From assembly GCA_036971615.1 (NCBI GenBank), contig JAYKKR010000013.1, forward strand, positions 434,001-498,000: 64,000 bases of DNA, given 5' to 3'. Below are positions 43,681 through 56,578 of this stretch, one piece after another. Both the position numbers and the translations under genes were made by a program. The first letter of the stretch is position 1; each line of letters starts with the position of its first letter. The notes beneath the pieces were generated by a model that saw only the letters and a program-made list of their open reading frames with translations, made no database searches and had not been told where the DNA came from. The DNA is from Amyloporia xantha (lineage: Eukaryota; Basidiomycota; Agaricomycetes; Polyporales; Adustoporiaceae).

Positions 43681-45950
43681 AGCGATTCCACCCCGCTTCC
43701 AGGGAGGGGTAGATCTATGTGGTGAGACGGACGACGTTGAAGGTGACTATACCTACTGCAGACCCTTTGAAAGAGGGCATGCAAAAGTGACCATGTTCTC
43801 GCTTTGTTTCTCGTTGCTTTCGACCTGTTCACGGTGCCCTGCACCTTTTGCGTAAGTATCACCGGTTCCATTCTGTATTGTCCACACAGGTGATTTGGAG
43901 GCAAGTATGTATACTCGCATTCCTTGAAGATTGATCTTTGCAGCTCGTCAAGTGGTCGCACTTGGGGCTGGAGGCTGCGGTCAACCTGATATAGATTAAA
44001 TTTTGAAAGCGCTGGCCAATTTTTGCGTCAGTCATAGAGATTGGTTTGTAGGGGAAGAAGAGTATGTTCGCGCTCGAGACGGTCTGCTCCTCTCCTGTCG
44101 ATGGTGATGGCGACGGTTTCTTTATATTCTCGTATGTGTTCGGTGCGATTTCCTCCTGACGATCCGTGCCGATCTCCTCAACAAAACCTCACGCGGGTTG
44201 TCACAATCGTGGCAAACGGCTTGCTGATCATGATGCGAATTCACTTACTTCTACATAGCCCGCCTTCCGACTGATGACCTCCAAGATTACACAAGCAGGA
44301 GAGAGCAAAAATTTGACTATCCCGCGACCGCGCCGTCAGGCTGCTACTTGCCGAATGTTTTGTGCTCCGATAGGCAACTCACAGCGTATGTGCCTCAGGC
44401 TAGCACAGAATTTCAGTAACATATCACGACTCCTTGACATTCGGCAGGTCGCTCCCGGTTCCTTTCACGGCGCTGCGATGCTCCCACCCTGTTTTATTTT
44501 ACGTGTACTACACTACAGTTACGCGCCTGTCACCTAATTTGGAAGTTCATTCGACAAACTCTGCAAGCCAATCGTTTTTGGAAGCAGCAAGGCGGCCGTG
44601 CGTGATCTATCTTTCCTAGTGGTTTGTTAGTCACAGACAATCGGCCCAGCACTGTACCTCTAGAGGAGTTGATTTTCAAGTATTAGAGCCCTTACAATGC
44701 CGTAAGTAACGTCCAATTCAACCTCTGCACTGCAGCACGCGTCTTAGATTTTGTACTGTTAGAACTAGCGCATCGTTCGGATATGAACTGAGACGCAGAC
44801 TCATGACAGTGACTGCGGCAACCGGCAGCGATGGCAGTTGTCGGTATTGCGCAGCCTTCTCTGCGACTGCGCATGAATCAGAGGCACTTTACCGTAAGAG
44901 TCCGCCGCAAGTTGACTAAGTATCTTAAAAGCGGTCCTATAACAGTTAACGTTGTGCCTGGCACTGCCTGCCTGGAGCGGACGACGGGCCACGATGAAGC
45001 GCTTAGTCTAAGGGCCCGTCTGCCTTTTGTCTACTTGTAGGTTGGATGATGGCTACGTCTCAATTAGCCGGTAGAAAGAAGCAAAATAAAGTTATCTCTA
45101 CGCTCGAGGTCTGTCGAATTAAAGGAATCATGCTGCAATAGACAACGCAACTGACTGGGGATATGCAGATGCTCCCAGCACTAAATCATGCCTGTGACCG
45201 TCCGACGTCGGACCAGTAGCATAACAACGGTCGACGCGTTTCGAGACTGCAGACGCGATGCGGCGCGGCGTCCCTTGGTGCCGCGTCACAGGGATCTTGG
45301 ACTCTTTATTCTTATGCCGGATCCGACAGCCCAAGCGGCGAGCAATCACATCAATCTATGGCAGAGTTGACCGGTAATTCTTTGATCGAGGGTCAGCCCC
45401 TGTCTGGACGAACAATAGCTCGAAACATATCATTCAGAGACCAGATTGGAAAAGCCCGCGACAGGAGCGGGAATCGCTCCTGCGGTCTTTGCCGTGCATT
45501 CTCAACGTCAAGGACAAAATTCGCAGGCCATCATTGTGTTCCTTGTGTTCCTTATATATGCACATCTAACGCGTGTGGAAGTTCCTGACGCCGTTAGCAT
45601 TACGGCCTTTGGTGCGCCACTTGTGACACTTGATTTCTCGCTTTTATGTTCGCGCCTCCAAGGTTACCCCGTAAGCATTGTGACTGACATCCTGGAACTC
45701 ACCGGCGCTGTTACAGTTTGACATCACGGAGAGCTTCCCCCATATACATCGGTTGCGCGGATATTGTGTGACCAGAGCTGGTTGTGCATCGTGAACTTGC
45801 ATCCCATCGTCCGTTTTGCTTCCTGCTGTGAGTAGTCAGAATTCAGCGCCGTCTCTCAGTGTATTCCTTGCTCACAATAGCTATTATCGACCTACATGCA
45901 GCGGCTTGGCGATAATTCCGGACCGAACAGGGGTCGGGATAAGCGGTACA
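43681..45950. other. Long intergenic region upstream of the homeodomain gene
   Basis: At 2270 bp this is by far the longest gene-free stretch in the right half. All open frames here are short and have no recognisable domain; the longest (45446-45721, 91 codons) has a hydrophobic stretch (AIIVFLVFLIYAHL) but no support as a gene. No tRNA-like cloverleaf or T-loop was found. The simplest reading is a large upstream regulatory region and 5' UTR of the transcription factor, possibly with upstream open frames; 45816 opens a frame that reads into the main one. Confidence 0.5.
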
Positions 45951-47583
45951 ATGGCTTTAACCGAGAGTACTTCAATGTCTCCATCAGCCACCTCGACGCC
46001 GGCCTCAACGCCATCTCCTCGCAATGGGAACGCCGACCTAAATCTACCCGCTCGTCATAGGTCTTCACTGAGCTGTTTCGATGAATATGACCAGCCGAGG
46101 GAAAGACGGAAACGATCTCGAGTATCTGCAGAGCAGCTTGTACAGCTCGAGCGTGTTTTCGCGGCCGACAGAAACCCTACAGCGGCACACAGGAAGGAGA
46201 TCAGTGCCTTGTTGGGTATGACTGAGAGACAGACGCAAGTTTGGTTCCAAAATAGGTACGGTGAAGCTGCCTTTGTTTTTTGCGGTGATTGTTTTTAATC
46301 GCTCATGTGCCACGATCAGACGGGCGAAAGCTAAACTTTCAACCCGCAACAATAGAGACTTAAGTGCCTCAACGGACATCTCTGTCGATATTCTTACGGA
46401 CGACTATGATTATAACGACCTTCGTAATCGAATACATGAAGAAGGACGTGAGTATACGCGTGTTACACTACAGTATTCCCTTGCATGCTCACCGCCTCCA
46501 CACCTGTCAGCTTTCACCATCATTCCTTGCACGGACTTAACAATTGGGACATGGCGGCGCATTGCAGCTGCAGTTGACAAGCACGATCTGCTCACATATG
46601 TATGCGAACAAAAGCGATGCATGGTCTGGTTCGTTCATTGTGCAGGCACAGGATTCAAGATGGAGATTTCTTTCGACATTATAACTGCGGCGACGGTCTC
46701 ACACATTACTCCTACTATCTGTCTTGCCTCGTTCACCCTGTCACGCCCTCCGATGTTCTTTTTAGAATCGGAGACGGAATTGGGACATTGGAAGCGATGC
46801 TCAGATTGGACGGAGAATTTTCAAGCTACCAAGGTTCTGCGACATGATATCACCGGTTCGGAGGCCCACTGGACGACCATCGTGCAGAAATTTAGTCTCA
46901 ACAGTAGGAATGGTGAGATATCGCTTCACCCACCTCCACAAGCAGTAGGTTTCCCCGAAAGTAGTGTTGTGGCACTGTCATCTGCCTTCAAGCAGGAGAA
47001 CGAATTACCCGAGCCGATGCGAAAGGAATTACCGGACCAGGGACGCCCATCTTCCGAGGCAGCTAGATATCCCTCACAGGGGCCCCCGGCGAAGATTCCT
47101 AGCCGTCAATTTTCACTGTCTTCGCGCGACATCGAGGTACCAACGTCGAAGAGCCACCAGCTCCCTCCTATCCATTTCCAGGATGACACGGGTCAAGGCT
47201 GGTACACGGATGCTGTGCTACCAAGACATTGCCTACAGGAATCAGAATCTCTGGGAAATCGTCAGATGCCCGGACAGCCATATATTCCATCTGAACATCG
47301 TTGGGGGTATCACGATGCGGTCGCGAGGTCGAAGACGCCGTACGGATTCTCTGACTCCAGAGAACCACCATCGTCTGCGTCGACATCCGCCCATCCCTCG
47401 CCGAGGATCCTCGATGGAAGAACGTTGTCACCGCCTCCCAATGCGTCGCTTTTGTCTCCACTCCTGCTGCACACCACTGCAGGTGTTAATCCGTCGGCCT
47501 TGCAGAACCACTCGGTTGGCCCTGTCCATGCGCTTCCACCATCTGCCCGACCACAATTTGATTCTGGAAGGTACTACCCGTGA
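45951..47583 (+). CDS. Homeodomain transcription factor
   Basis: The ATG at 45951 follows ggtaca and precedes a Ser/Thr/Pro-rich leader; an in-frame ATG at 45816 would add 45 unlikely residues. The homeodomain spans about residues 50-107 with RERRKRSRVSAEQL and, in helix 3, the invariant RQTQVWFQNRRAKAK. An intron splits the arginine codon of WFQNR (donor at 46256). A second intron (about 46449-46508) leads to a conserved block, TIIPCTDLTIGTWRRIA, HDLLTYVCEQKRCMVWFVHCAGTGFKMEISFDII and SRPPMFFLES, then WKRCSDWTE and VLRHDITGS, which I recall from mushroom homeodomain regulators. The C-terminal ~250 residues are low-complexity with many SP and PP. I cannot say whether it equals one of the named fruiting regulators (hom1, hom2). 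TGA is at 47581-47583. Confidence 0.9.
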
Positions 47584-47886
47584 ATCGTCCCGGCGAACCA
47601 ACTCCCCCCTTGTATATTGTAATAGACAGGTAATGGTCTAGTTTCGCAGTCACAGGAGGACTGTCGCTTTGCTTTGCTACCTTAAGGATTATCTCGCTCT
47701 GCACCATACTTCGCGAATTGCGGTCAGAGTTTGACGCAGTAATTTTCTCGTTGCTATATCGCCCATGGGGTACCCATCTACGCCGTTATTTCATGTCGAA
47801 TACATTGGTCCTTAGACCCCTTGAGTCTGCGACTATGTACGTATACACTACTACATCCTTAGTGTCCGTGTGCCTACACTGCGTGC

Positions 47887-49080
47887 TCAGCGTGACATCA
47901 TAGACCGCCCACTGCGTGAAAGGATCGCGTTATTAGTCTCGTTCGGATGGATGGTAGAGAGTACTGACCTTGCTGTCTTCCTGTCGACAACTGCTACTTC
48001 TGTCTTCGCTCTGTTGAGTACCTTTTGGAACTCGCTTACGCGATGTCTCATCCGCGAGTGCATGTAAGCCTTGGAGCATTTGATATGATAGTGCAAGTAG
48101 TCACGGAACAACTGTATATGACTAATTGTCGAAGACGCGACGGAGGCGTTGCTGAAATGACGGGGGAAAAGGACGAAAGTGACGTAGCCCACGTCCTCGG
48201 AATCGGTCAGACCGGGAAGGTGTCTGATTTCGAGCGGTGGATCGCGTGTAGAATAGAGCACTTGAGGCGCGCTTTGAATTGTAGGCAGTCGTCTTGCATC
48301 AACGAATTCCTGTAGCGCACTCATCAACATATTTACTTTGTTTGAGGAGATGCCGCAGACAAACCTGTAGGAAGACCTTACCGAATATACGGTCTGTCTC
48401 CTCTCTGAATGTCGTCGAGAATATTACTGTAACACGATCAGGAGAGGCCTGGACATATATCACCTCCTCGTCGCGGTAGTGCAAAGCCATGAGATCTCCT
48501 TGACCGCTGCCCGTCGACTCCAACTGCTTCTGGGCTTGGAAGGCAACCTCAAACGGCGCGGCCAATGCATTGCGTTTGAGTAATGCAATCGACTTGATAT
48601 AGGCGTCACGTTCCTCTAATAGCATGACACGAGATCAACCAATGTTATTGACAAGAGACTGCTGCAATACTCACCGCCTTCCGGTGGAACCTGGTCCAGA
48701 TCAACTTCCAGACTCACGTTGTAATCAGGCTCCGGAACGGCCTTGACCAGCCCACCATATTCCCGCTTCATGATCTCATTTACGCCATATCGAACTAGTT
48801 CATCCCAGCAACGAATTTGCATGGAGAGCAGGAGGCCAGTCTTGCGCTCTGGGGTGGAGAGATGGAAGCGAACACCGTCGAAATCGACAAACTGGACGTC
48901 CAGGGAGCTGGGTCTGTATAAGATTGAAGTCAACACATGCACACAAGAGGGACAGTTGAGAAATGTACTTGATACACTTGTCGGCGAGAGTGGTCTGAAT
49001 GATGTAGTTGTGAGACTGCGGGCAATTCAGTATCCGTCATGGTCCAGCAAACTGAGAGCAAGTACCTCAAGTAGAATCAT
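47887..49080 (-). CDS. ARC35: Arp2/3 complex subunit 2 (p34-Arc)
   Basis: A central scaffold subunit of the Arp2/3 complex, which starts branched actin filaments at endocytic sites and hyphal tips. ATG at 49080 opens MILLE, then an intron, [16 protein letters not shown], an intron, and [44 protein letters not shown]...[62 protein letters not shown], and FVLFPRHFS...[31 protein letters not shown] last intron splits the final serine codon before GRSMMSR and TGA 47887-47889. All of these are ARPC2 hallmarks. It converges with the homeodomain gene and diverges from eIF4B. Confidence 0.95.
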
Positions 49081-49406
49081 GTTAAGGAGCTCGTGTGGTT
49101 AGGAAATATGCGGAAACGATGAGCGAGGATAGCAGAGGCAGCGGAGATGTAGCAGTAAGCAGTGGCAAGTACTGGAGGTGTGCATTAATTACGCTGCTAC
49201 AACATTATTTACGTAATTTGACATGTCTCAAAGCAGTTACTTACTTTGACAAATCCTTGCCCCCGTGAGAGACTTGGATATGGAAATACGCTCGATAACC
49301 CGGATGATCTCGAGAATTTTGGTCATTCGCTCACGAGCCTCATCCTCAGCGATATCCTTGTCTCTTCCTCCAAAACATAGTCTCTCCTCCGAGAGATATA
49401 TTCAAC

Positions 49407-51372
49407 ATGGGTATGATCTTGTTGGTGGAAGCTTTACTGGTACTTACGACGCCGGATACCATAGCGCCCAAAAAAGCACAGAAGATGTCCCTCAACGAGT
49501 TCTTGGGTGATAGCGGTAAGCCGTCCACGCCGCTGAGCATGGAAAAGTGCTTAAACACGTCTCTGCTGTAGCCCTAGGCTCATGGGCTGATGAGATGGAC
49601 GCCCTTCCCACTGCTCGTAAGACCTCACGCTACTATGCGATATCTCCTCTGTAATACATATTAATACTAGCAGCAGCTCGAGCTGACGGCGACAACGGAC
49701 GCCCTGGCGAGCGTAGGAGGGACGACTTCATGTCTTCACGGAGTGCGCCCTCAAAATTCTCCTTCGCACTCTAAATCGGCAAAGCTGACCATTCGTTCAT
49801 GCAGTGGATCGCTCTAGTGGGCCTATGCGAGAAGATTTGCCCCTACCCACAGAGCCGCCGTACACGGCTTTCATGGGCAATTTGGCTTTTGATCTCACCG
49901 AGGGCGAACTGGAGGATTTCTTTGGCGCAGCACAGGTTTGTTGTGGGGATTTCACACCTCCAGTATCGGACTGACCATTGTGTAGACCAAGTCCGTGAAA
50001 ATAATCAAAGACAGAGATGAGAAGCCGAAAGGCTTTGGATACATCGAGTTCTCGGATCTGGAAAGCTTGAAGGAGGCCCTCACCAAATCTGGCTCGGTGA
50101 GCAGAATTCTCCTGGCTTTCGCAACGGTTCTGAATATCCTGTATTAGAACCTCGCGGGACGCACCATCCGTGTCAGTGTAGCAGAACCCCGTGAGCGCTC
50201 TCTCATCTGTCAGGTGTATCGTGGCTTATTCTTTGATAGCGAAAGAGAGGTCTGGGTTTGGCGGGGGTGGGTTTGATGACGATGCCAAATTTGCTGGAAA
50301 CTGGAGGCGTGATGGCCCCCTTCCTGATCTCCCTGAGTCTCGCGATGGCTCGCGAAGACGCTTTGAGGGACCGTCCGCCGGCAGAGAGCCCGCTGCGCCC
50401 TCTCTCTCTGACAATGCCTCAGATTGGCGCTCCTCTTCCCGCGCTCCGGTCCGGTCGACCACCGCTACTTCCCTCGATTCTGACCCAGGTGCGCCGCCGT
50501 TCAAGCGGCGTTCCACCTTCAGGGAGGGAGGACCACCAGGGCAGCCCTCGGCCGCCGACAGCGAGGAAACATGGTCCATAGGCAGTAAGTTCAAGCCGAG
50601 TGCGCCCCCCGCAGGAGAGGGTCCTGGCAGTCGGTTTGGAAGTATGCGCGGTCGAGGCGACATGGGTCCTCCTCGAGACGCCTCTAGCCCTCCTGATGAG
50701 ATTGACTGGCGCAGGCCGCGAGCTATCTCGCGAAATAGTACTTCACGTGCGTGGTCGCTTGGTCTGCCCTATGTTCAGAATGTGAATCTGATTTTTCATC
50801 GTCTTGTACAGCAACCAATTCCACTCCCCCTACGCCACAGATGGGTCGCCGTAAACTCGAACTGCTACCTCGTACTAGCGGCAGTTCAGCAGTTCCATCG
50901 CCTCTTGCTTCCCCAAACCCATCTACTACCTCCAGCTCACAACGGTCGAATCCATTCGGTGCAGCCAAGTATATTGCCTCCTCTAATATACTGTGGATAA
51001 CTGCTGACGTCAGAGATATCCAGGCCAGTTGATGTAACGGCTAAGGAGGCCGCCGTCGCAGAGCGTCTCGAAAAGGAACGTGAAGTCGCGAAAGAGCGTG
51101 TCGTACATTCTATGTCGCGCACCTCTTCGCGAGCTGCTTCTCACCGGGGTGTAGAGCGTCCGATGTCGAGGACGGCGTCGACCCTTGGTAGTCCGACTTC
51201 ACCGACGACCGAGACGCTCAAAGGCTCTGCGCCTAGTACTGGCGTAGCTGCGAACGTCCGCCCGACGTTCAGTTTTGCGAGCGCTGCTGCCGGGAAGAAA
51301 GACGCCGCGGACGGCACAGACGGCAACGGCTTGGAAGAAGTGGCTGAGAAGTTAGACGAAGTCAAAATCTGA
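49407..51372 (+). CDS. TIF3: Translation initiation factor eIF4B
   Basis: eIF4B stimulates the eIF4A helicase and mRNA binding to the 40S subunit. The start is in a 4-base coding exon: ATGG (49407-49410), intron GTATGA...ATAG (49411-49464), then exon 2 giving M-APKKAQKMSLNEFLGDS, the conserved fungal start. It continues LGSWADEMDALPTA, an Arg/Asp-rich piece, and PTEPPYTAFMGNLAFDLTEGELEDFF, the RRM with RNP2 AFMGNL and RNP1 KGFGYIEF, ending AGRTIRVSVAEP. Downstream are FAGNWRRDGPLPDLPE, DNASDWRSS and SKFKPSAPPAGEG-type repeats, and a Ser/Pro/Arg-rich tail ending KLDEVKI and TGA 51370-51372. At least eight exons. The tail is low-complexity, as in other fungal eIF4B proteins. Confidence 0.9.
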
Positions 51373-51862
51373 TGTACTTGATCATCGCCGCGAAAAAGCG
51401 AAAATAAACCTCGCTTGCTGAAGGTGTCGTGTCTCTATTCTGTTCCCTGCTACCCACACTTGGTCTTGATTCTATCTTACATGTTTCTACTTGTGCCGGA
51501 AATTGTCGTCCTCTTGTCTCGTCTACACTATACCTAGACGTCTAGCTATCAGTCCTTCTACTCTTCATAACTATGGTTATCCGGCCGATTAGAGTAGAAT
51601 GTATACGAAACAGTGTGGCAACTCAATGCTGGAAGCGACGTTATTCGGACGACGTTTGAAGTAGGATGTGGCTGACTTCATCGCCTTGACTTCACCACTA
51701 CCGTATGTATTAGAGACGGTTTACGTCGACAGGCTACTGGGGGAAGAAAATGCTTGTGACGATTTGCACCAGGACCATGGGTTGCGATAGACTGCAGAAA
51801 TCTATTTTCGGGACATTGTACACAGTAGCATCCACCAGGAACATGGGGAACCTGTCCAAAGC
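51373..51862. other. Spacer between convergent eIF4B and COX12 genes
   Basis: 490 bp of 3' flanking sequence without a recognised gene. It contains the 3' ends of both transcription units. Confidence 0.5.
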
Positions 51863-52402
51863 TCACGGCTCGAGCGAAGCGGGGAAGGTACCGTTCTCTC
51901 GCTGCTCATCCCACTTGGAGATCTGGGGCCGAGATGTCACAGAAAACGTTAGTAGGAGAAGAAGACTTGGGTATGGAACGTACCCATTCGTCTGTGCGAA
52001 AGAAGCTCCATCAGCTCAAGAACAACGTGTAATGAAGAATACATACTGGGGCAGAGCGAGTTGTACGCTCGCTTGAACTGCTTGCAAGGAGCGAAATCCT
52101 CGCCCTTGGCGGCGACGCACTTGAAGTAGTCCGTGTAGTTCTGGAAGCTGACAACAAGCGGCGGCGATGAATACCTGCGCCGCAGAGAATAAAGCGGAAA
52201 CATACCAGTGTCTTGTCTGGTTCGTGTTGGGGAACCGGGCTGTTGCAGGTGATGCGTCAAGACCTGGAATAAACGTCCCGGAAAGATGACGAACCATCGA
52301 AGCCAGCAGTTTGCAAAACGTATTTGCTGAGATTCGCAAAAGTCAGAAAAATCCTGCTGCACTCGATGGAGCAGAGAAGACAAACCTGGAAAGGTCAGAC
52401 AT
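51863..52402 (-). CDS. COX12: Cytochrome c oxidase subunit VIb
   Basis: A small peripheral subunit of complex IV on the intermembrane-space side, imported through the Mia40 disulfide relay. ATG at 52402 opens MSDLS; splicing of five short coding exons gives an 84-residue protein: MSDLSSKYVLQTAGFDARF, PNTNQTRHCFQNYTDYFKC (CX9C pair), VAAKGEDFAPCKQFKRAYNSL with a CX10C pair, then PNEWISKWDEQRENGTF and SLEP, TGA at 51863-51865. The four cysteines and the WDEQRxxGTFP ending are the COX6B signature. The exons are too short to stand out as open frames, so the gene is easy to miss. It shares a 218-bp promoter region with PRP18. Confidence 0.93.
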
Positions 52403-52620
52403 GGTGAAGGAGACCTTGGGAGAGTGTCTGTGGTCGTGGATGCGGTTGAAGGACGAGAGGGTCACGGACTCGGGAAATGATGGAAGACGCTGACCCGCCC
52501 GGGCTCGCTGAGTCGCGGCTTCGTGTCTCGGCCTGAACCGTCACCGCCCTATTCCCGATCTCATACTCCCTTCACTTTGGATTCAGTCTCACTCTGTCTG
52601 TCTCTCACTACTCTCATACT

Positions 52621-54005
52621 ATGGACGCTTTGAAGGCAGAAATCGCAGTCAAACGCAAGGCCCTACAAGACCCAGGACTTGCCGCTCGGCCCACCAAGTA
52701 CATCCGTCGGGGTGAGCTCGAGCGTCTGAAGGAAGAGCGCGAACGGGAAGAAAAAGAGGCCCAGGAGAGAGAAGAGCGGGCAGGAAAAGAAAAAGAGGAA
52801 GAAGAAAGGAGACGCAAGTCGGCAGCCGCAAAAGTGAGTGTGTCTCCTCGCTTTCTGCAAATAAGGCGCAGCCGGGGCTCATGCGGGGCTGGAGAGCAGG
52901 CTTCCTCCTCTCGTGCATCTACGCGTTCCCCCTTCCCGGATGGCGTGACTACAGGTGCATCGCCAGCGCCCGAATCGGCCTTCAATATCTCGAATGAAGA
53001 GACCATCCGCCGTCTCCGTGCCAAGGGCCAACCCGTCCGTTTGTTTGGTGAATCCGACAAGGACAGGCGTCTTCGTCTTCGTGCCCTAGAGCTCATTGAG
53101 GAGAAGGATCATGAACGCCATGGTGGGCAAAACGACTTCAAGAAAGCGCTGGAGGATGTCGAGAATGTAGAGAGAATCATGAGGGACAGGCGGGCGCAGG
53201 AGGAAGCGAAAGAAAAGACCAAAAAGAAGGAGGGCAAGGAGGGTGCGCCAGACACTTCGGAAGTATTGGATTTGGAGCTTGTTAGGACAGACCCTGACAA
53301 GCTGTATCCAATCATTTATTATGCATTGAAGAGAACATTAAAGGAGTGGGAGCAGTGGATGGACGAGCGGCCAGGTAAGCATTACTTCTAGTCATCATTG
53401 ACTCTTGTCTGACCTTCTCATAGAACATGTAAAGCAGGCGACGCAAGGCAAACTAGCAGCAGCTACACAGAGGCAGTCTGCTGAGTACCTCAAACCACTC
53501 TTCAAGTTACTCCGCTCAAGGGTAAGCTCTATCAGCGCACTTATAATCGCTCGTCTGACTCTGATTTCGTTCTAGTCGCTCCCTCCAGATATGCTGGCGC
53601 GTGTCGCCGAGATTGTGCATTACATGCAGAAGCGACAATATCAAAGAGCTAACGACTCCTATCTGCGTCTGTCTATCGGAAATGCGCCATGGCCCATCGG
53701 AGTTACTATGGTTGGGTGCGTAGCCTTTCTCTCCATGACTCTGGCCATACGCACGGCTTTCTGTTCTTACTGGTTCGCTCTTTTACAGTATTCATGAACG
53801 TTCCGCACGTGAAAAGATTTCCGCAGATCAGGTCGCTCATGTGCTTAATGATGAAGTCAGTCGGAAGTACATCCAAAGTCTGAAAAGGTATACCAACACT
53901 CTAATCGGTAGCTTGCGTGGTGTCCTAATACCGTCTACTCACAGATTGTTGACTTTCTCACAAACGAAATATCCGCCGGAAGACGTCACGCAGCTGATGG
54001 GTTAG
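52621..54005 (+). CDS. PRP18: Pre-mRNA splicing factor PRP18
   Basis: Acts in the second catalytic step of splicing with Slu7. ATG at 52621 opens [15 protein letters not shown] and a highly charged, Glu/Lys/Arg-rich helix (residues about 30-75). Then, after an intron near 52832-52955, come the conserved [23 protein letters not shown]...[12 protein letters not shown] (PRP4-like/SFM motif), [13 protein letters not shown], and after further introns the Prp18 domain: [93 protein letters not shown], and [19 protein letters not shown]. The end is [13 protein letters not shown] 54003-54005. All blocks are intact. Confidence 0.96.
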
Positions 54006-54216
54006 GTCATTGCGAGAACGACTCTCACGTTGTCTCGTATCATTACTTTCTTATGTTGTATAACTATCCCTTTTTTGGATTTTCAGACGGTCTATTGTAT
54101 CTGTTGATTCATTACTTATACATACAGTGTGCGGGTAAATGTACATTCTTCTTACGATAGGAATAGACGATTTCGAGGTCCACCGTAAAGTGCCCGTATC
54201 ATCTACCACAGTCTGA

Positions 54217-56348
54217 CTACCTTTTACCCGTCCTGCCCTTTTTGCTCCCTTTAGTACCACCGGCTGAGTCTGCAAGTGCGTGTCCAGTGGAACTGATATG
54301 CGCAAACAGCTTTGTTCGGCTCTCGAACTCAGAATTACAAACGTTACATCGCTGAAAGGACTGAAGCAGACCAGAAATGAGATACTGCCAGGACAGCAGA
54401 ATATAAATCGCTCACATGATGGGTTGTTGCGGCCTCCGCTCGTGCCTGCTTGGCCGCTTCCCGTGCTCGTCTCTTCTCCCGTTTTGACATTTCAGGCTTT
54501 GCAGGGCCATCCTTTTCATCTACCCCAGGATCCGACATGGGTGTTTGAAGTCCTGACTCAACGGCAGCTGGTACTTGTGGGTCCATCTCCCCTTGCCCAC
54601 CGATCCGTTCACGAGTCTTCGCCTTTCTTGTAGATTTCGGGACATTGTCTGGAGAAGGAGCACGAGACTTCTTGCCCTTCTTCCGTTTCTGCGGTTGAGG
54701 AATCTCCTCTGTCCCGCTTGCTTCATGGTCTACGGCGCCGAGTTGTGGATCTTCTCGCTCGTCATTAGGCCCAACCAAAGCCTCCCGCGAGTTTGCTGAG
54801 TCTGAGCGTGGTGGATCGACTTCTTTCACCAGCTCATCGTCCGATTCATCCTCCCCACTTCCCGCAACCTCGTCCTCTATACCGTCTTCTGCTCCGCCCA
54901 AGCCAAACTCCTCGTCATCCTCTTGCATCTGTTCCTTCAGCATTTCGACAGCTCTTAGATGCTTCTTGCTCCGCTCATGGCTATCCCACGCTGCCTCACT
55001 ATGGAAGCTCTTTCCGCACGCAACACATTCCCATTCTTCGGGATCCTCAGTACCCTCTGCTGCGGCCCATTCGAGATCAGCTAGATTATGTGCCTCAGGA
55101 GCCTTCTGCCAATCTTGTGCCACAAATGTCGAAGCGGCGACTGCTGTATGGGCAGAGGGGGCGGAAGCAGATGCACGGGGTACCGGAGTACGAGAGCCGG
55201 AGGCAGGGGTAGATGCCTGTGACTGACGAGCGAGATGAGCTTTGTATCGTGGGTCGCGTTTGCGAATAAACATGGCTAACGACTTAAAAATGCAATAATC
55301 AGAAATGACAGTGACAGTTATTTGTGATACATAGTTACCCTTATCGTATCGTTGTATTCCTTGCGAGCGTCCTCTCGCGCTTTCTTGTTATCCCGCTCCA
55401 TCAACCTGAGGAGACAGGGTTATTTGAAAGATTGGCAGAAGCTGGAAAGAATTCACCTGAACTCACCTGCGAACCCGTCGATCAGGGGCATCGGACACGT
55501 TCCAAGCTTCTACCCAGCTGAAGTCCTTGCTTGTAGCAAAATTGAGCCAAAAGTTATAGAAGGTCCGCGCGGCGTGATCTTCCTCGTTCTTCGAGACAGG
55601 GATCCAAGGCCATGTCGAATATCCGAATGAGGGATACTGCGCGTCGACATATTGTGATTCGTCGTGTGCAAGACGGCCAAAGAGGTTGCGGTAGATTGTG
55701 AAGAAGCTCTGCAAGAAAAGATTGAGGAGAGCAGATACATTTCATTTGCGTTTGAACGTACATTATCGCCGTCGTCGAAGCCAGTGTATTTGGACGTGTC
55801 GAAAAACAGAGCCAGATGCCGGATAGTCAATCCACGATCGCGACCGCGAGGAGGCGGTGCGCCACGTTTAATATCTTCAAAGATTGTCTCGGCGTCTGGC
55901 TCAGGCAATAGAGATGCCCTGTGGTTGTCGTACCAAGCCCTCTCCTACTTGTGGAAAGGGAGGGTGAGCCTAGGCAGAAGCGCTGGACTTTGGGATTGAA
56001 AGCTCACTTGTTCATCACTCAAAACCTGGTCCCAGCAGTCATTCAGCCTTATGAATGTAGAAACTACGAAGCCTCAAACCTCGTATGCCTGCTGCAGTGT
56101 TGCAAATCGCTTAGTAGCCCCTTCCACATCGTCCTGGTTCTTGTCCGGGTGGTGAATCAACGCTAGTCGCCGGAAGGAGCGCTGATTGACAATGAACAGG
56201 GATACATTGAGCAGACAAAGCACAGAAAAAGGCGTACCCTAATTTCATCCGCTGTGGCCGACTCATCCACTTCAAGCAAGGTATAATAATCGGGGATAGC
56301 CCCGGCCCCTTCGCCTTGATCATTGGCAGTAGATTCACGGTTCCCCAT
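54217..56348 (-). CDS. JJJ1: DnaJ/C2H2 zinc-finger co-chaperone JJJ1 (DNAJC21 type)
   Basis: JJJ1 stimulates Hsp70 in cytosolic 60S ribosome maturation (release and recycling of Arx1 and partners). ATG at 56348 opens MGNREST and the J domain: [20 protein letters not shown], an intron, [14 protein letters not shown] with the HPD triad, [25 protein letters not shown]. Next come [43 protein letters not shown] and [32 protein letters not shown], the conserved JJJ1 core. A C2H2 finger follows ([19 protein letters not shown]), then an acidic region, a basic region, and a second finger ([18 protein letters not shown]). The tail [13 protein letters not shown] ends at TAG 54217-54219. Domain order is complete. 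Confidence 0.95.
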
Positions 56349-56578
56349 CTGCAGAAATATCAAACAGATTGCTCCGAGGTTTGTGCAGCGTAGGACCGGG
56401 TAAGAACAGTCAAGAACTTGACTTTATATGCTCGAATGAATGACCCTGCTAAATCAGAGCACGTGATGTCATTTTCCTCCATTGCTGCCACAGACCTGGG
56501 TCGGGATTGACAGTGACCAGTGACCAGTGACTGCTCGACCTCCAACAGCGACGGACACGACAGCTTTCAAAATTCATC

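Noticed and set aside
43059..43855. Val/Ala-rich frames overlapping the U1-70K tail
   Set aside because: They are other frames of the glycine-rich repeat; the Gly frame joins the RRM exon by proper splicing.
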